11,459 bases of DNA from CAYNNP01 sp964398215. Its GTDB lineage: Bacteria; Planctomycetota; Planctomycetia; Pirellulales; Pirellulaceae. A program made the translations under genes and the position numbers. Below are positions 1-6,272 of the stretch, in pieces. The notes under the pieces are model-generated. The model was not told the origin of the DNA, ran no database searches, and saw only the letters and a program-made list of their open reading frames with translations. Numbering within the stretch: position 1 is the first letter of the stretch; each line of letters begins with the position of its first letter. The stretch covers positions 1 through 11,459 of the forward strand of contig CAYNNP010000217.1 of assembly GCA_964398215.1 (NCBI GenBank), written 5' to 3'.

Positions 1-30
1 TTTCTCAAACGGGTTTTGCTAACTCGTTTT

Positions 31-843
31 CTAGGATTGATTCCAGACGAGAATTTCGCCTTTGCCGGGAACCGATTTGTCGCCACAGTATCTTGTGTAA
101 CTGCCTTGGCTGGCTTGGTAGGGAAGATCGATTCCATGTTCGGATGAAAAATGCTTGGCGTACACGTTCATGAACGTTGGGTTGTATTGGGCGCTCTTGC
201 GGAATGTTGGCATCATCTGAATCGGCTGTAGCGAAATGATCGTGCCGCGAACCATCCAGGCTCCCGTGCGGATCTCCGCGCCTCCTTTCAAGACAATCGT
301 GCCTCCTTTCATCTGCAGACCAGCGAAGTCACGTACCTTGCCGCCCACGACGACCGTACCGCGTTTCATTCGAATCCCGACTTCGATACCCGCATCACCA
401 TCGATCAGAATCGTTCCGCCACTCATTCCCGCACGACTACCACGATACGCGCCGCCAACTTGTCCGCCAGCGGTGCCATGAATACGGATCAAGCCATCGG
501 TCATTTCCGCGCACAGCCAATCGCCTACATTTCCATTGACTGTGATCCGCCCGCCCGTCATATAAGCCCCCAGGTGCATGCCAATGTCACCATCGATCGT
601 TAAGCTGCCGCGACTCATTCGCTGCCCAACCATTCGGACGCGGTGCAAATCACCAACGACTCGTACATCCTCACTGCGTTCGCCATCGATATCGAAAAAA
701 TCGCCGATCGTGAGTTTGCGTTTGCCGTGGTACACGAACATGGCCGCTATCTCGTCGCGCGACGCGTCCGCGAATACATCCGGACAAATATTTTCGGCTT
801 CAAGTGTAACCGTGGGCTTTCGTTTTAAAGTAAGAGTGATCAC
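31..843 (-). CDS. fmdC: Formylmethanofuran dehydrogenase subunit C (FmdC/FwdC/FhcC)
   Basis: This 270-residue protein is the non-catalytic beta-helix subunit of the formylmethanofuran dehydrogenase / formyltransferase-hydrolase complex, which oxidises or hydrolyses the formyl group carried on a methanofuran-type cofactor in the cytoplasm. Residues about 76-205 hold tandem repeats of roughly 18-20 residues with a G-x-M-x-x-G-x-I-x-V-x-G pattern (for example GAYMTGGRITVNGNVG). This is the GXGXG fold shared with the C-terminal domain of glutamate synthase. The length is usual for the family. The start is a GTG at 841-843, since the reading begins V/M-ITLTLKRKP and no ATG lies close upstream; I see no clear ribosome binding site. 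It is the last operon gene visible, 78 bp after fmdA, and further C1 genes such as the formyltransferase may lie to the left of the window. Family is confident from sequence. A purely structural role is family knowledge. Confidence 0.93.
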   Translation of the reverse strand: MITLTLKRKPTVTLEAENICPDVFADASRDEIAAMFVYHGKRKLTIGDFFDIDGERSEDVRVVGDLHRVRMVGQRMSRGSLTIDGDIGMHLGAYMTGGRITVNGNVGDWLCAEMTDGLIRIHGTAGGQVGGAYRGSRAGMSGGTILIDGDAGIEVGIRMKRGTVVVGGKVRDFAGLQMKGGTIVLKGGAEIRTGAWMVRGTIISLQPIQMMPTFRKSAQYNPTFMNVYAKHFSSEHGIDLPYQASQGSYTRYCGDKSVPGKGEILVWNQS

Positions 844-921
844 GGCAAGAGCAGGAGGTGTCTGAGATGAATGGAATTCGAGAGTTTCCAGAAAACGGCG
901 CGTGGAACAAATCCCAGCGAG

Positions 922-2556
922 CTACGTCGGGTCGATGCAGTCTTGGATTTCTGGTTTTTCAATGCGCTGCATTTCGACCGGATAATTCTCGAACTGCATG
1001 GTATAGCAATCCTCGAACAACGGTTTTAGGTAGTCATCGGTGCCGGGGTCATAGTCTGGCATCGTCATGAACTCGCTTCCGATTGGTGTTTCGCGGATGT
1101 CTCCATCTTCGACCACAATTTCACCGGCTTTGAACACATAGCGAGGATGACCAAACATGTGTTCGACATCCTCGGACGGATTGTAAATCACAAGATCCGC
1201 ATCCTTGCCAACGCCCAAGTTGCCTTTCTGATGCAACCCGAGTGCTTTCGCGGGACCTGCCGACATGATGATCGCGATTTCATACAAAGAATACTCGCGG
1301 CTGATCTCGGGCAACGTGATCCGGCTCTTGATCTTGGTTGGCAACTTCTTCATGCATTCATTGCGAAAATCGGCGCACATCAGCAACTTGACAATCTCTG
1401 GATACCGCCAAAAACACGCCCCGTTGGGATGATCGGTCGACAAGAACACGCGCCACGGGTCGTTGATCAGCAACAGCAATTCCAGCCCCACTGCCCACTG
1501 CACAGCGTTCACCAAATTGCTGGGCTTGTAGGTGTAAGGCACGATCCCGCAACCCGTTTCGTTCTCGACATCCAGGTTGCCCCATTTGCGTCCGGTCAGT
1601 TTGTACAACAAGTGTTGCCATGGTCCATCGGCAGTGATAGTCACAGTGTCGCCGAACAGAACCGCCCCAGCATCAGTCGTCATGTTGGGACTTGCGTTGA
1701 AGTGCTCGGCAAGCCGCGCGGCTTCGCTGCGCATGGTGCCCCAGTCGTCACCGCCGTAGGCGTGGTACTGCAGGTGCGCCAAATGAGCGCGTTTGCCCTC
1801 CAAGTGTTTCATCGTTTCAATTGTGGTTTCAACATTGCCTGGCGCGCCCAAGTTATTGCAGTGCAAATGGACTGGGTGTGGCAAACCAAGTTGATCGCAG
1901 AGCGAAGCTAGGTGCCCAACGATCTTTCCTGGCGTTAGATTTTTGTACCCATCGACCGGTTCCGACAACTTCTTTGCATCGTTACCGTACTTCCAAGCCT
2001 TCACACCGCCAGGGTTGACCGCTTTGACGCCGAACGCTTTGGCAGCGGTGATGTACCACGCCAAAGTATTCTTTGCCTGTTCCATCTCGCCGGCTTCCAT
2101 CTGCTCGAGCAAAATCTCGTTGTTGGCCATCAGCACCAAGAGACTTTTGTCGACAATCGGAATATCCGCAAGTTCTTCGTGTGTGTGTCGCGCCGAAAGA
2201 ACAGGCACCGCGGCTTCGTTGACGGTCGTCCACCCCATGCCAGCGTACAAATAACCGGTCGCGAACGTGGTCGGCGCCATTCCGCCGATGCCACCACGAA
2301 TGGTTTTGGACTGGATGAACGCCAACGTGCGTCGATGGTCTTCGGGAGTCATCGCGCGGGCAAAGTTGATCGAACCGCCAGCGACGTGCGTGTGAACATC
2401 AACGCCTCCCGGAAAGATCACCATGCCGGTGGCGTCCAAAGTTCTCGGGCTGTCAGCAAGTTCGACGAAGCGGCCATCGTCAATGCAGAGATCTTTTTTT
2501 TCGCCGTTGATTCCGTTTGCGGGATCGTAAACCGTGCCGCCTGTAATGCGAAGCAT
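922..2556 (-). CDS. fmdA: Formylmethanofuran dehydrogenase subunit A, amidohydrolase (FmdA/FwdA/FhcA)
   Basis: A 544-residue amidohydrolase-fold subunit that interconverts formate plus methanofuran and formylmethanofuran at a binuclear metal site. The metal-site signatures are all visible: H55-T-H57 in VDVHTHVAGG, a lysine at K178 in AFGVKAVNPGG (as I recall, the position of the carboxylated lysine in the archaeal enzyme), H230 and H232 in HPVHLHCNN, H258/H261/H265 in the HLAHLQYH stretch, and D375 in FLSTDHPNGA. The hydrolase site therefore looks intact. The length matches the family. The ATG at 2554-2556 gives the canonical N-terminus MLRITGGTVYDPANG. It lies between fmdB (142 bp upstream) and fmdC (78 bp downstream), all on the minus strand, so it is probably co-transcribed. 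In methylotrophic bacteria the homologue FhcA works only in the hydrolytic direction. Here the accompanying B and D subunits retain redox-type features, so reversible formate chemistry is possible; that part is inference. Confidence 0.96.
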   Translation of the reverse strand: MLRITGGTVYDPANGINGEKKDLCIDDGRFVELADSPRTLDATGMVIFPGGVDVHTHVAGGSINFARAMTPEDHRRTLAFIQSKTIRGGIGGMAPTTFATGYLYAGMGWTTVNEAAVPVLSARHTHEELADIPIVDKSLLVLMANNEILLEQMEAGEMEQAKNTLAWYITAAKAFGVKAVNPGGVKAWKYGNDAKKLSEPVDGYKNLTPGKIVGHLASLCDQLGLPHPVHLHCNNLGAPGNVETTIETMKHLEGKRAHLAHLQYHAYGGDDWGTMRSEAARLAEHFNASPNMTTDAGAVLFGDTVTITADGPWQHLLYKLTGRKWGNLDVENETGCGIVPYTYKPSNLVNAVQWAVGLELLLLINDPWRVFLSTDHPNGACFWRYPEIVKLLMCADFRNECMKKLPTKIKSRITLPEISREYSLYEIAIIMSAGPAKALGLHQKGNLGVGKDADLVIYNPSEDVEHMFGHPRYVFKAGEIVVEDGDIRETPIGSEFMTMPDYDPGTDDYLKPLFEDCYTMQFENYPVEMQRIEKPEIQDCIDPT

Positions 2557-2698
2557 GTTGGGTTTGGGATTCGGGTTTTCGCTTCACCTTCCCAGCCGGG
2601 AGGGTCGGGCGCTTTCGCACCAATTAAGTTTTGCCAGTATCGAAACGAGATTCTCGCTTTTACAAGCGCCCGCTCACGTCTGGCGTCGAATTTCTTCG

Positions 2699-4033
2699 CT
2701 AAGGCTGTGTTGCCAAAATCTGGGGGCGTTCACCAGCCCAATCAGGTTTCTTGGCAATTGCTTCTTTGATTCGGCGAACAATTTCTTCGTCGCTAGGATA
2801 CGGCGAGTTGATTGCTGGACGCAACGGCATCGGGATTTCATCCATCCGGTAGGCGGTTCCTGGCGCCGCAATTCCAGCGGGCGCCGTTGTTATATGGACC
2901 TTTGCCAGTTTACTGGTGTGCGTTACGTGCGGATCCAAAACGATCGTTGGAATTGCCGCCAAGTGATCGATCGCCGGTTGAGGCATCGTCGCACCGGGAT
3001 CGGCACCAATGATAAAAGCGCAATCGGTATCGCCTCGGACCAACACATCAACCGTCGAATATTCGCCTGGGTTGTATCGGGGATAACCGCGGTGCATGGA
3101 AATCCCAAACGGGAAACCTGTTTGCCAACGCATGATCACATCAGCACCCGTCACGTTCCCATGGCCACGCATCGGCATCGCAACAAACTTGGTGAACGCA
3201 TTCATCTCCGCAGCCAGCGTCAATAGCGCGGCGCTGTTCATGTGTTTTCCGCGTGTCATGGAAAGCCCCATGCCAAAAAAGAACACGCCAAACTTCGCGC
3301 CCTTCATCTTGGCGACAAACTCATCCAATTCGTCTCGAGTCAAACCTGTTTCAGCGATTTGTTCATCGCCGATAGGTTCATCCTTGATCATCGCTCGCAA
3401 AATGGTGATCAACTCAAAATCTTTATTAGGTCGAACTTGCAAAAACACGTTTGCGGCTTTGGCGCTTTTGGTTTCGCGAATATCAACCAAGTAACACGTG
3501 CGATCCTTACGACCATTGGGCAGAAATTTACTCTTCTGCATCAACGTGTATTTTGTAAAGTGACGCGGGTGGCATTCAGCAGGGTTGCCGCCCCAGTACA
3601 CAATGAAATCCGCTCGGTTCTTGACTTCACCAAGCGTACAAGTGACTTTGCCGCCCAACTGGGCTGCGATCTCCGTTGGCCCATGTCACAAGGACGTGTG
3701 GCTATCCACGATCCCGTTCAAGAGATCGGCCATCGCCACACATTCCTTCTGTGCTTCGCAAGTCGTATTGCTCATCCCATACACCAGCGGCATATCGGCT
3801 TCGTACAAGCAATCAGCTGCAACCTGAATTGCTTCTTCGACCGTGGCTTGTTTGCCATCGATCATTGCCGCCGGATACTTTGCGTCGCCCGTGTGATTCA
3901 GAAACCACGCCTTGCCCAGCACGCATGCTTTTTTCGCTTGATGGATTTTATTGCCATCAGAATGCAATTCAATATCGTCGCACACACAGCCGCAAAAAGT
4001 GCAGGTGGCATTGTTGATGACGTTAAGATCCAT
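2699..4033 (-). CDS. fmdB: Formylmethanofuran dehydrogenase subunit B with in-frame UGA, probable selenoprotein
   Basis: This is the catalytic pterin-dependent subunit of formylmethanofuran dehydrogenase, which reduces CO2 to, or oxidises, formate. Read from the ATG at 4031-4033 through a TGA at 3686-3688, it gives a 444-residue protein, the usual family length. The N-terminus carries a [4Fe-4S] motif: C11-x2-C14-x3-C18 in CTFCGCVCDD, and C37 in KACVLG. The UGA is codon 116, in HTSL-UGA-HGPTEIAAQLGG. There the family has the Cys (Sec in some methanogens) that ligates Mo/W, followed by an invariant-looking His. E. coli formate dehydrogenase H has the same U-H-G-P arrangement. The following 328 codons are open, in the same frame, and conserved in character (RGHGNVTGAD, IIGADPGATMPQ, GTAYRMDEIP). 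No frameshift is needed. A hairpin at 3650-3667 could be the SECIS element. A TTG at 4042 would add three residues. Sequencing error or a fresh nonsense mutation cannot be excluded from one sequence. Family is certain; selenocysteine decoding is inferred. Confidence 0.88.
3650..3667 (-). promoter_or_regulatory. Candidate bacterial SECIS hairpin downstream of the fmdB UGA
   Basis: Read on the minus strand, the RNA folds as GC-A-GCCC-AGUU-GGGC-G-GC: four perfect G/C pairs closing a four-base AGUU loop, then one A-G mismatch, then two more pairs. The loop begins 26 nt after the UGA and its second base is G. The published bacterial SECIS pattern, as I recall it, asks for a hairpin within the coding region about 16-37 nt after UGA, with a G among the first two loop bases, so this fits. 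A weaker alternative pairs UGGGC with GCCCA across a 14-nt loop using the same GCCC. The element overlaps codons for AAQLGG. SelB binding is inferred, not shown. Confidence 0.55.
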
Positions 4034-4191
4034 CGGAATCAAGCATTCTGTTTCAGGGTTTGTTTTTCAGTCAGGTCGCTTCACTGGCAGAAAACACCAG
4101 CGATTTTGGTATCGCACACCAACTACTGACTTGCGTCTTGATCTGTGTCGTTGTCTTGATCATCCGAACTGGATGAAGGAACGGTGAACGT

Positions 4192-4344
4192 TCAGCCAAG
4201 CGCCCGGCCTTGGCAACTACCTCGCACGCGGCGTGGCATGAATCGGCCCTCGGCAACTTCTTCCCAAGCCGCCACGTCGGGTGGCTGATTGATCTGGAAG
4301 TGCGGCGAATCTTCACCGCTCATATCGATTTCTTTTTTCATCAT
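4192..4344 (-). CDS. Small 50-residue protein inside the fmd operon, function unknown
   Basis: A short reading frame of 50 codons plus TGA runs from a tandem ATG-ATG (4339-4344). It begins MMKKEIDMSGEDSPHFQ and ends in a basic tail, MPRRVRGSCQGRALG. Its start lies 30 bp after the fmdD stop. A purine-rich AAGAGAG just upstream could serve as a ribosome binding site. It fills most of the space that would otherwise be an odd 341-bp hole between fmdD and fmdB. The acidic N-terminal half, the central WEEVAEGRF and the Arg-rich end give it a protein-like composition. It has one Cys, no signal peptide and no membrane segment. I do not recognise a named family. It might be a small assembly or accessory factor for the Fmd complex, but that rests on position only. 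The second ATG (4339-4341) is an equally good start. Confidence 0.6.
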   Translation of the reverse strand: MMKKEIDMSGEDSPHFQINQPPDVAAWEEVAEGRFMPRRVRGSCQGRALG

Positions 4345-4374
4345 CACTCTCTTGAGTCAAAGTCGTTGGTCGGT

Positions 4375-4713
4375 TCAGTCGATGAGTTCCACATCGACTT
4401 CCCATCCTTTACTAGTTGGCATGCCAGTGCCATCGGTTTCGCCGCCCATCAATTTGCAGGTCGGTGGCCCATAGGGGACAAACGCCATCCCGGCAGGAAC
4501 CTTTCCCGTTTCGCAAACAAACTCCGCTTCGCCAAACTCGGTTCGAATCCGAATCGAATTGCCGTCTTCGGCTCCCAGAGCCGCCATGTCATCGGAGTGC
4601 AAGGAAACAGTCGTCGTTATTTTCTTGTACTCGTCGCCATATTTGCCAATGTTGACTTGAACGCCCTGCTTTGCGGTTCGCATCGGCATCAATAGTAATC
4701 GGATGTGGGACAT
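4375..4713 (-). CDS. fmdD: FmdD-type molybdopterin dinucleotide-binding domain subunit
   Basis: A 112-residue protein made of the C-terminal beta-barrel domain of molybdopterin oxidoreductases, which in this family is a separate subunit (FmdD/FwdD) that clamps the pterin dinucleotide held by FmdB. Support comes from the N-terminal RLLLMPMRTAKQGVQVN, the central TTTVSLHSDDMAALGAEDGN, typical of the domain (residues then a 'D...L...DGD'-like turn), and the end, TGMPTSKGWEVDVELID. I chose the ATG at 4711-4713 because the family starts just before the first beta strand; a more distant in-frame start near 4788 would add 25 residues of unrelated sequence. No strong ribosome binding site is visible. 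It is the first gene of the minus-strand operon, and the divergent intergenic region to its right probably holds the promoter. In methylotrophs 'FhcD' means the formyltransferase; this protein is not that. Confidence 0.85.
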   Translation of the reverse strand: MSHIRLLLMPMRTAKQGVQVNIGKYGDEYKKITTTVSLHSDDMAALGAEDGNSIRIRTEFGEAEFVCETGKVPAGMAFVPYGPPTCKLMGGETDGTGMPTSKGWEVDVELID

Positions 4714-4916
4714 GGAAAGTCTACAAGAAACGGATTTGGAATCGATCCACAGGATTCTATGCAAAATTGGCGTGAAACGGACAGACAACTTCGCCTACAA
4801 AGACCATCATGTCCCCAAATCACACTGAAGGTTTCTAATGCGCAAGCCCAAGATGCGTTAGAATCGCAGCCTGAAACCTACTTTCGCAAAACCCTTCGCC
4901 ACCAACGGGGACGATC
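4714..4916. promoter_or_regulatory. Divergent intergenic region between the fmd operon and the DUF1080 gene
   Basis: This 203-bp gap separates the leftward fmd operon from the rightward DUF1080 gene and must carry promoter activity for both unless transcripts enter from elsewhere. I see a possible small hairpin at 4835-4861 (CTAATGC pairing with GCGTTAG, one G-U pair) and a TAGAAT hexamer at 4859-4864 that could be a -10 box for the rightward gene, but no convincing -35 box at the right distance. A purine-rich ACGGGGACG precedes the ATG at 4917. No operator or riboswitch is recognised. Confidence 0.35.
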
Positions 4917-5600
4917 ATGCGGCAAATTTTATTGTTACTTGTCTGCTGTTTGCTCAGCAGTCCGTTTGCCAATTCTGCTGAACCGACCGTTTTGTTTGAT
5001 GGTACATCGTTGGCCAAGTGGGATTGTCGTGACGGCGCATGGGTGATCGAATCGGACAAGTCATTAGGATGCCGAATGGAGACAACGGAGACGAAATCCG
5101 GCAAGCCGCGTACCAAGGGCATGGGATATCTGTGGTCGAAACAGGCTTACGGCGATTTCGAGCTGTCGTTTTCCTACAAGCTTTCGAATGACTGTAACAG
5201 TGGCGTGTTCTTTCGTACGGATCCCAAGAACCCGGTCCAAGGCGGCTTTGAAATCCAGCTACTGGACGACAAAGGCACCAAGGGCGCTACTCGGAAACCC
5301 AAGAATTCAAACGGTGCGTTTTACGATTGCCAGGCCGCTTCAAGCAGCCCCGGCAAACCGGCTGGCACTTGGAACCAAGCAGTCCTGACTGTCCGAGGAT
5401 CGAAGGGACGTGTCACGATTAACGGCCAAGTCTGCAACGAGTTTGATATCGACCAATGGGTCACGGCGAACAAGAACCCCGATGGCACGCCTAACAAATT
5501 CAAGACTGCGCTCAAGGATTTGCCTCGAAGTGGTCACATTGGTTTTCAAAACCACGGCCAGTCTGTGTGGTTCAAAAACATTAAAATTCAAACTTACTAA
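4917..5600 (+). CDS. Secreted DUF1080 (3-keto-disaccharide hydrolase-like) protein
   Basis: A 227-residue protein with a signal peptide (hydrophobic stretch ILLLLVCCLLSS, likely cut after SPFANSA near residue 21) and one DUF1080 domain, a concanavalin-like jelly roll abundant in planctomycetes. Domain hallmarks are TVLFDGTSLAKWDCRDGAWVIE near the mature N-terminus, the central GDFELSFSYKLSNDCNSGVFFR (about residues 79-100), GFEIQLLDD (110-118), and the ending GHIGFQNHGQSVWFKNIKIQTY. Some members hydrolyse 3-keto-glycosides, others are presumed carbohydrate binders; I cannot tell which applies here. The protein is probably periplasmic or surface-exposed. The ATG at 4917 gives the signal peptide directly. 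It stands 39 bp before the DinB-like gene on the same strand, so they may share a transcript. Confidence 0.88.
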   Translation: MRQILLLLVCCLLSSPFANSAEPTVLFDGTSLAKWDCRDGAWVIESDKSLGCRMETTETKSGKPRTKGMGYLWSKQAYGDFELSFSYKLSNDCNSGVFFRTDPKNPVQGGFEIQLLDDKGTKGATRKPKNSNGAFYDCQAASSSPGKPAGTWNQAVLTVRGSKGRVTINGQVCNEFDIDQWVTANKNPDGTPNKFKTALKDLPRSGHIGFQNHGQSVWFKNIKIQTY

Positions 5601-5639
5601 ACTTCCATCCCCATCGGTTATCCGAAAGGACAAAAATTC

Positions 5640-6161
5640 ATGCCCAATATTGGTCCTATGATCGCGGCATCTGCGAAACTTGGCGTCGGCTATGCTTCCC
5701 GACTTCTGAATGATGTGACAGCTGAACAGTTCGCACGCTTTGCGAAAGTCGGCGATACCGTGATCGAATCGAACCATCCCTCGTTCATCCTAGGACATTT
5801 GTCTTTGTATGCTCCAAGGATCATCGAAGAACTTGGTGGTGACCCGGCTGCGATCACGCCGACGCAAAAATTCCAAGACGTGTTCACGCAGGAAGTCAGC
5901 TGTGTGGATGATGTCGACGGAACGGTTTATCCAGCGATGGACGAAGTTACCAAGACGTTTTTTGACGGCTATGAAGCGGCCATCAAAATGTTGAACGAAG
6001 CGGAGGACGAACTCTTTCTGCAGCCAAACCCAAATGAATCGATGCGCAAACGGTTCGAGACCAAAGGCGCGATGCATGGTTTCTATGTTGGCGGCCATGT
6101 CATGATGCACATGGGACAACTGAGCGCTTGGCGCCGAGCGGCTGGCCTGGGCCCTGCCTAG
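5640..6161 (+). CDS. DinB-superfamily protein
   Basis: A 173-residue four-helix-bundle type protein of the DinB/YfiT superfamily. The recognisable elements are SNHPSFILGHLSLYAPRI (H46 and H53), where the family has its 'NH..WhlGHl' helix, and the C-terminal GGHVMMHMGQLSAWRRAAGLGPA (H153 and H157), where the usual 'H..mHxGQl...RR.lG' ending sits. These histidines could form the metal site typical of the family. Members act as metal-dependent thiol transferases or have unknown roles; no substrate can be assigned. There is no signal peptide, so it is cytoplasmic. A GAAAGGAC stretch about 9 nt before the ATG is a good ribosome binding site. It lies 39 bp after the DUF1080 gene, with hairpins following it at 6190-6242. 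Confidence 0.8.
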   Translation: MPNIGPMIAASAKLGVGYASRLLNDVTAEQFARFAKVGDTVIESNHPSFILGHLSLYAPRIIEELGGDPAAITPTQKFQDVFTQEVSCVDDVDGTVYPAMDEVTKTFFDGYEAAIKMLNEAEDELFLQPNPNESMRKRFETKGAMHGFYVGGHVMMHMGQLSAWRRAAGLGPA

Positions 6162-6189
6162 TTTCCAGCTCAGAATTGGAACCTTTCCC

Positions 6190-6242
6190 CGTTCGCGACC
6201 AGCGAACGCGCGATTGCAACTTCAACGACCAGATGCAATCGC
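6190..6242 (+). other. Two adjacent hairpins between the DinB-like gene and the Gly-rich gene
   Basis: Two perfect inverted repeats lie one base apart. The first (6190-6208) is a 7-bp stem, CGTTCGC/GCGAACG, with a 5-nt loop. The second (6210-6242) is a 9-bp stem, GCGATTGCA/TGCAATCGC, with a 15-nt loop. Five T residues follow at 6251-6255, eight bases past the second stem. That is too far for a standard intrinsic terminator, but the pair could still end the upstream transcript or fold in the leader of the Gly-rich gene, which starts 30 bp later. A CGACCAG heptamer occurs in both (6196-6202 and 6226-6232). Confidence 0.45.
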
Positions 6243-6272
6243 AGTGAATATTTTTCGCAAACAAGATGATCC

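Noticed and set aside
7..29. Possible terminator hairpin at the left edge (AAACG/CGTTT)
   Set aside because: Only five A/T-rich pairs across a 13-nt loop, too weak to call.
858..1070. 70-codon plus-strand ORF with a perfect AGGAGGTG ribosome-binding-like site before it
   Set aside because: It runs antisense through the fmdC-fmdA gap and the 3' end of fmdA and has no protein-family character. The ribosome-binding-like stretch is probably a coincidence.
1147..1911. 254-codon plus-strand ORF
   Set aside because: It lies wholly antisense to fmdA, whose conserved motifs span the same DNA. Its composition (His/Gln/Val-rich with no motif) is that of a shadow frame.
2699..3658. The two fmdB pieces (2699-3658 and 3686-4042) as separate genes or a frameshifted pair
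   Set aside because: Both are in the same frame, and the ten codons between them (HGPTEIAAQL after the UGA) are the conserved active-site sequence. Only a single TGA separates them, so neither a frameshift nor two genes fits.
3242..4129. 295-codon plus-strand ORF
   Set aside because: It is antisense to fmdB. Its length results from codon bias on the opposite strand, and no domain is recognisable.
4071..4316. 81-codon minus-strand ORF between fmdD and fmdB
   Set aside because: It overlaps the better-supported 50-codon frame (4192-4344) in another phase, has poorer start placement and a shadow-like composition.
4714..4788. Longer fmdD starting near 4788
   Set aside because: The extra 25 residues have no family counterpart and precede the normal N-terminal beta strand. 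The ATG at 4711-4713 gives the standard length.
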